This document shows positions 58,698-64,000 of a DNA stretch of 64,000 nt, piece after piece (position 1 is the first letter of the stretch; each line of letters starts with the position of its first letter). The notes under the pieces were generated by a model, which was not told the DNA's origin, ran no database searches, and worked only from the letters and a program-made list of their open reading frames with translations. A program made the translations under genes and the position numbers. Origin of the DNA: Pseudopithomyces maydicus (Eukaryota; Ascomycota; Dothideomycetes; Pleosporales; Didymosphaeriaceae); contig JANTUC010000020.1 of assembly GCA_026873275.1 (NCBI GenBank), positions 124,001-188,000 on the forward strand, in the 5' to 3' direction.

Positions 58698-59421
58698 ATG
58701 GTGTCTTTCAACAAAATCTTCATCGCCTCGATGGCCATGGTCGCACCAATCCTTGCCCAAACCACCCCAGAGCAAGTGGTCAGCAACATCGAGATGATCA
58801 CCCAGAAGAGCCAGGCTCTTCAAGCACCAGCCCAGAGCATCACCATCATCAATGGCCCTTTGATCGTTGTCGGTCAGGGTCCATTCCCCCAGATCATTGC
58901 CGGATTCACGGACATTGTTTCCACAGCCACTACGGCTCTTGCACAGATGCAAGGCATGCCCCCTGTCGAAGCTGGAGAACCAAGCGATGCCATTTTTGAT
59001 GCCTTCCGCGAGGTAAGAAAGACAAGTGGTGTCTTAAAAAGCTGCTAAAAAATTATAGTTTGTCCGCGTCCATCAAACCCTCCTGAACATCCTGATTGGC
59101 AAGGCTGGCTTGTTCAGCACCGTTCCATTCATCGGACAGCCCATCGCCGCTGTCCTGAGGCAGATCGAGAATGTTGTTGATGTAAGACATGAATTTTGCC
59201 GCTGACTTTGCTGCTTGAATACTTATATCGTCCAGACACTTGCATTCCAATTGATCGATACTGTGCAATCGCGTGCATCGGACTTGCAGTCTCAGGCTGA
59301 ATCCTTGGGTGGTACCCTTGAAACCTGCATCGCCCAGTACGAAGGCCTTAGCACGGCCAAGCGGTCGATCAAGTTCCCTCGTCGCAGCTTGGCTCAGCGC
59401 GAAATCACCGCGATGGCTTAG
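58698..59421 (+). CDS. HsbA-like hydrophobic surface-binding protein
   Basis: Exons 58698-59012, 59059-59181 and 59236-59421 give 207 residues. A signal peptide (MVSFNKIFIASMAMVAPILA) is followed by an alpha-helical domain with TPEQVVSNIEMITQKSQALQ, IIAGFTDIVSTATTALAQM, FVRVHQTLLNILIGKAGLFS, PIAAVLRQIENVVDTLAFQL and QAESLGGTLETCIAQYEGLS. This pattern of amphipathic helices is that of the hydrophobic surface-binding protein A family (also called cell-wall galactomannoprotein/Mp1-like), which coats hydrophobic surfaces and recruits enzymes such as cutinases or esterases. A single cysteine is present near the C-terminus, as in relatives. The introns are 46 and 54 bp. Confidence 0.9.
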
Positions 59422-60109
59422 TTCAGAGAAAGCCCAAGTTCTTGATATGTATTCCAAGTAGGTCGATGCGGCGGTGGATTGGTGGAATTAATTTGAGGTG
59501 ATCGGGTGAGGATGGTGGTCGCTGATATGGGCGGTACGTAATCAAATCTATAGAACCAGCTGAGCAGCCCATGGAGCTCTTTAATCGAATGGTTACACTA
59601 CTATTTATAATCGCCGTGAATACTGTGAAGGGGTCATTTACAGCTCAATGCAAAAGAACTAGTTGATGGTAGACCACGCGATCATACCCTAAGTACCAAT
59701 GCGCATTTTAGTTCATAAATTCCCTCAATATGATTACGAGTATTTTCTGCATTAGAAACACCCTGTCTATAGCATCTGAGAGAGCTTTGATACCTGCTTG
59801 ATGCCAGATTAAAGAGCTAGGCGTATCCTTCCATGTTAGATCAAATCTTTATGCACACAGCTATGACTAGAGGAAGCAGACCTAGTTCATGAAATTGCTG
59901 CGCAAACTTTGCTACGCCGCTTTTATAGTGCGCGACTCGGTCCAACGCCCGAGAAATGAACAAATCATGATTTCTTAAACCAATGATACTAGAACATTTC
60001 CAGCCACAGAATATAGCATTCATGCACTCTTCGTGTTCATGAATAAGACTGAAGATATATTGTGGGAACTATTTACTACAATTGCTGCGTGGGGCAAAAC
60101 GCATCTCCC
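59422..60109. other. spacer between convergent genes
   Basis: Convergent 3' ends of the HsbA-like and xylanase genes. AT-leaning sequence with no gene, RNA or repeat that I can identify. Confidence 0.5.
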
Positions 60110-61342
60110 TCATCTAGTCTGAGTAGTATTCTTGCCATTAAGAACATCCAAGAATGCGGTGTACGCAGGTTTCTTCTGCCAGCTGTCGTTCCAAAGCAAA
60201 GCAGATCCTTCACCGTTGAATGTTCCTGGTACCCACGAGTAGCCATCTTTCACGCCCTTTCAGACTGTTAGTGACTTTCCCATCGAGTATACAATATACA
60301 TTTTACATACCCATATGGTGATGCCAACGCAACGCTGAACATTGATGCAGCTCTGGGCAACGCGAGCCCACGCCTGTGCAGCAACCTGGAGCTTCTGGGA
60401 GTTGCTTGGGTTGTTGGATCGGATATCAAGCTCGGTGTACGCCACATCGACGTTCAGGTCAGCGAAGTCTTGAAGGGCCTTGGTAAGGACAGCCACACTG
60501 GGAGTGGGCGTCTGCTGTGTGTTCGTGGATTCGGAGGTGAGATGGGCTTGGAAACCAACACCGTCGATCTTCACGCCGTATTGTTGAACTAGTTTCACTA
60601 TAGCGAGAGCACCCTTGTGCTTCTCTGTTCCGTATTCTAGATTGTCTGTGACCGAATTAGATTTGTTCTGTAAAAGGGTTTGGAGGATCATACAATCGTT
60701 GTAGTATAGCTTGGCGGTGGGGTCGTATTTCTGGGCCAGACGGAATGCAATCGGGACGAACGCATCACCAATAACGCGCTGGAAAACACTGTTTCTACGA
60801 GAGCCGTTCTCCTCGAGAGCTAAGAGAGATTAGTTGTTGTGTCGACGTGACTGTTCAGCTTCTGCATCTCGCTTACCCTCGTTGACGACATCCCAGTGCG
60901 TGCACTTGCCCTTCCACCGGGTCATCAACGTCTTAATGTGATTTTCCATAACATTGATCAAGGTTGCATTGTTGTTGATGTTGTTGACCCAACCAGGCAG
61001 TTGGCTGTGCCAGACGAGTGTGTGACACCGCATTTGTTTGTTGTTCTGGGTCGCCCAGTTGGCAATTTGGTCCCCGCCGCTCAACGTGAATGAGTTCTGG
61101 TTGGGTTCCGTAGCATCCCACTTCATGGCGTTCTCGGGTGTGATGGAGCCAAATTCCGACTTGATGGCGTTTTGCTCATTGTTGTCGCTGCGAATGGTGA
61201 GCGAAGTGCCGATGTAAGACCGTCCACGTGCTTTCATAGCAGCATCAAGCGTCGAAGCTTGACGGGGGTCGAGCCCAATCGTGGGCACGGCGACCGTGGT
61301 GGTGGCAAGCACCAGAGCTGCAGTGAGAGCGGAGAAATGCAT
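60110..61342 (-). CDS. secreted GH10 endo-1,4-beta-xylanase
   Basis: Exons 61342-60877, 60819-60694, 60645-60311 and 60256-60110 give 357 residues with a signal peptide (MHFSALTAALVLATTTVAVP). GH10 hallmarks are SYIGTSLTIRSDNNEQN, FGSITPENAMKWDATEP, MRCHTLVWHSQLPGWV, HWDVVNEALEENGS (acid/base Glu 155), KLYYNDYNLEYG, VKIDGVGFQAHL, VAYTELDIRS (nucleophile Glu 269), VGITIWGVKDGYSWVPGTF, and ALLWNDSWQKKPAYTAFLD at the end. It hydrolyses xylan backbones outside the cell. The introns (57, 48 and 54 bp) have typical branches. There is no carbohydrate-binding module. In the promoter, GGCTAA near 61639 resembles the XlnR/Xyr1 element in part; regulation by that factor is only a possibility. Confidence 0.95.
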
Positions 61343-61404
61343 TTTGGTCGCGCACAATGATCAGACTACACGATGTCCATCATGAAAGATGACAGCGCTC
61401 AGAA

Positions 61405-61411
61405 CATATAT
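61405..61411 (-). promoter_or_regulatory. TATA-like box of the xylanase gene
   Basis: CATATATG on the minus strand lies about 65 bases before the xylanase ATG. Its position fits a core promoter; the sequence is only a loose match. Confidence 0.35.
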
Positions 61412-64000
61412 GTAGAGCCGGATGTTCCTAAACTAGTCCACTGTTTCATCGCTGCCACCGGGTATCTACCTCGAATCTAACGGCACCGAGAGTATATCCG
61501 TCTTGACAACCGAATTAGGGTTACCCCAGTTTTCCTGTTTTTAGAACAAGGATATATCTACCGGAAAGAGAAGGTTATAGCCGTTTCCAGAGTGAAGCTA
61601 AATACAAGACGGGTAAATGACTCGTGGTCACGGGTGAGGCTAACGGTATATTAGCTAATGCAATTCGGAGAGATTACAACGTGGGCATATAAATGCTTAA
61701 CCTGTTAATAAGAAAACGGTAAATACTTGGTACTGTGATTGGTTCATATTTTCAGGCTACCCTGCCATCACACAATATTTATAGATACATATGTACTTCA
61801 GCGTCTGGTATCTGTGGTACACACGTTATATATGCTGGCCCGCATTCTTCAACGAGGCAAAAAAATTGTTTTATGTTAAGGGATCAAGCAGAACGACTTG
61901 AATTTGCTTCAGTGCGACATTCTTTTCACTGACAAAAGATTTGGGCTGCTCAAGCAGGGTGATTCCAGGACAGGTTACTAGGATAATGAGCGACGGTATT
62001 CTGTAACGCCATGCGCAAACGCTCACCAAAGGCCGCAGAACTCGGCGCATAGAAACTTGAGTCTCTGCTCACATTGAGGAGACTGAGTATCTCGGCACGG
62101 TGACTGGTCAGTTAGGTAGCCGCATGCAGGCACCGTGTATAGTGAAGAAAATGGTGCCTAAAGACCCAAATAGGTTAGTCGGGAGACAGAGCCGCCGAGG
62201 CTCGGTATTATTACGTATCCCCAACCAGTCGTGGTGTAAATGACAATCTAAGCACAATTCTACATGAGCTTTGTGCCTTTAGTATACGGTGAGGTCGCTT
62301 ATACGAACATAGTGGCATGTTGCAGCTGTTTTGGGACAACTCTAGGATGCGATGGGCCTATAGTAGGCCAAAAATGCTAACACCTAAGTTGCCTTACACT
62401 TGGCCTTTTCCTCGTGTCTTATACATCTGCCCCTAATTCTTGCAGATGAAATTTTTCCTTCCAAGCAAGTTAATAGCGCAAGTATTCCCAGATATCAGGG
62501 TCTATGAATACTAGTCAATCTATCACATCTCTTGTTTATGCTCCTCACGCTACACGTATAGAGCCTTTTAGGAATACTACTTTCTCCCCCCGAAATTCGA
62601 ATTGCCAGATACGCGACGTTGTGTCTTCGTGAAATTCCATTCACGTCCTATTGTTGCGATCTAGTAAATGGAACAACTTGGGTCAAGTGGAGATGTTCTC
62701 AGGCAAGAACACGAGATTCAATCCAATCAGTCACCGAGGGCGCTTTTGGCGTAAGAGAGATACTAATCGATATCTGTCTCGTACGACAACTTGTCTCACG
62801 TGACATGACGACAATTCTGGAACGGCACTGTATGAAATATTCTCGGAGGGTTGTGGTCCATGTTATCTATCCTTTTGCTCTATAACGACTTAGCTGGGGC
62901 TTCGCGGAAGTCGTCAATAAAGAGAGCAACCTTCTCAGCTGTTCAAAAAATGGCAACCAGAACAAGTTAGGCCGTTGTGTCGCATGAGTGAATTTCGTCC
63001 GATTCTTGCTTAGACCTACGATACGCTGTTGATCTCATTCCCGGTATCGCTTCTGTATCAGTCCGAGATCGTAAAACGGCCGGATAATACACATGCCCGA
63101 GACAACGTGGCTGTCTTGGTCTTTGCACGGTCAAGGATCGGCTAGAGATGTCACCCGCACGCCACAGCACTCCTATAGGCCCTTCGGGCGGGATTTAACT
63201 ACAGGGTGGGGGGCGGTATCGTTCACGACCCCCGTCTACATCTCAACATAGATCGAGTTGATCGGAAGCAATCTCATGTAAATAGACTTGGCCAACGAAT
63301 TCCCAAGGAAACAAGCCCTTGGCTCAGTGCGACGGCAAAGCTCGACTCGCCTAAGATAAGAGACGTCTTAGCGATCACGGCTGAGGAACCACATCCCCGG
63401 GTACTTCCATCCGTATTCATAGTATAATAAGCGGGTGAATAATACCAAGAGCCTGTAAGGCTAAGCCCGTGTAGGAAACCCGAGGCTATTCTATACATAA
63501 ATCTATCAATGTTACGATGCTGTTTGTTGGTGTTCGTGATGGTTGTCACGAATCATAACGGTGCTGAATGACTTTGGTTCAAGGCTTGGTTATTTTAGAT
63601 CTGCATTAAGCGCTACAGCAATCTAGAAGTCGACCAATGTCAGAACTGCCGTTGCGAATTCTACGTTCGATATCTACTGCGGCAGATTAAAAGTATCATA
63701 TGTTGTGGTGGGTGGGTGAGTTTAGATACAACGATAGCATTGTCGATTCCGAGACTATGATTTCAAAACCATACAAGTGCTCACATAGTAGCACGGAGAA
63801 CCAGCATCGCGATCTAAAATGACGAAACCCTTTACAAAGCGAGATGGAGTGAGGGAGGCAACGTATCACATAGGTCAACTGATTGGACAGTTTGTCACCA
63901 ACGAAATGACCTGTATCAGTCGCATAGCGATGCACTTTGTGCTCTTGAGATGAAATAGTTCCCATCTTCATACCAAATCGCATGTGAAAATTACGATTCA
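61412..64000. other. gene-free region at the window edge
   Basis: About 2.6 kb with an even base composition and no open frame with protein character longer than ~90 codons. I saw no repeat array, RNA gene or transposon end. Upstream control sequences of the xylanase lie in the first part. Confidence 0.45.

Overview
This is a window of nuclear DNA from a filamentous ascomycete (Pezizomycotina). The protein-coding genes carry short GT-AG introns, mostly 46 to 160 bases, with CTRAC-like branch sites. The gene content is also typical of such fungi: a PTH11/rhodopsin-type membrane protein, an HsbA-type surface protein, a CAP10-like glycosyltransferase, and secreted M28, S53 and GH10 enzymes. No rRNA, tRNA, CRISPR array or intact transposon was found.

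Left arm (1-11 kb). The 3' end of a gene resembling the tail of a GH18 chitinase is followed by a Myb/SANT-like DNA-binding protein, a decayed ~70-80 bp satellite (4.7-5.7 kb), an Apa1/Apa2-type ATP adenylyltransferase, a short-chain dehydrogenase (minus strand) and a Yae1 homologue.

Centre (11-33.3 kb). About 22 kb of the minus strand reads as one giant secreted protein. It has a signal peptide and a PAN/Apple-like domain, then several thousand residues of Ser/Leu/Pro/Thr/Ile repeats of several kinds. These are followed by an array of short double-cysteine repeats, two more PAN-like domains, a hevein-like chitin-binding (CBM18) domain split by an intron, an Arg/Ser/Thr-rich stretch and a tryptophan-rich tail. 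I know of no described family with this layout, and it is the most interesting object in the window. After correcting ten one-base frame breaks at short homopolymers, and removing one intron, the length comes out as a whole number of codons (7,385).

Middle right (33.7-47.3 kb). Here lie an HSDL2-like dehydrogenase, a RING-like protein, an AT-rich tract without genes, a NADAR-domain protein divergent from a GT90 glycosyltransferase, a hot-dog thioesterase ending in the peroxisomal signal SKL, a P-loop GTPase with a Gln/Ala/Ser repeat head, and a seven-helix rhodopsin-domain protein.

Right arm (47.8-64 kb). This part is rich in secreted proteins: an M28 aminopeptidase, a sedolisin, an HsbA-like protein and a GH10 xylanase, with one large F-box protein among them. 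The last 2.6 kb holds no gene I can support.

A cross-cutting observation is that at least five genes contain frame breaks that one-base changes, nearly all in homopolymers, would repair. This pattern points to indel errors in the assembly rather than to five decaying genes.
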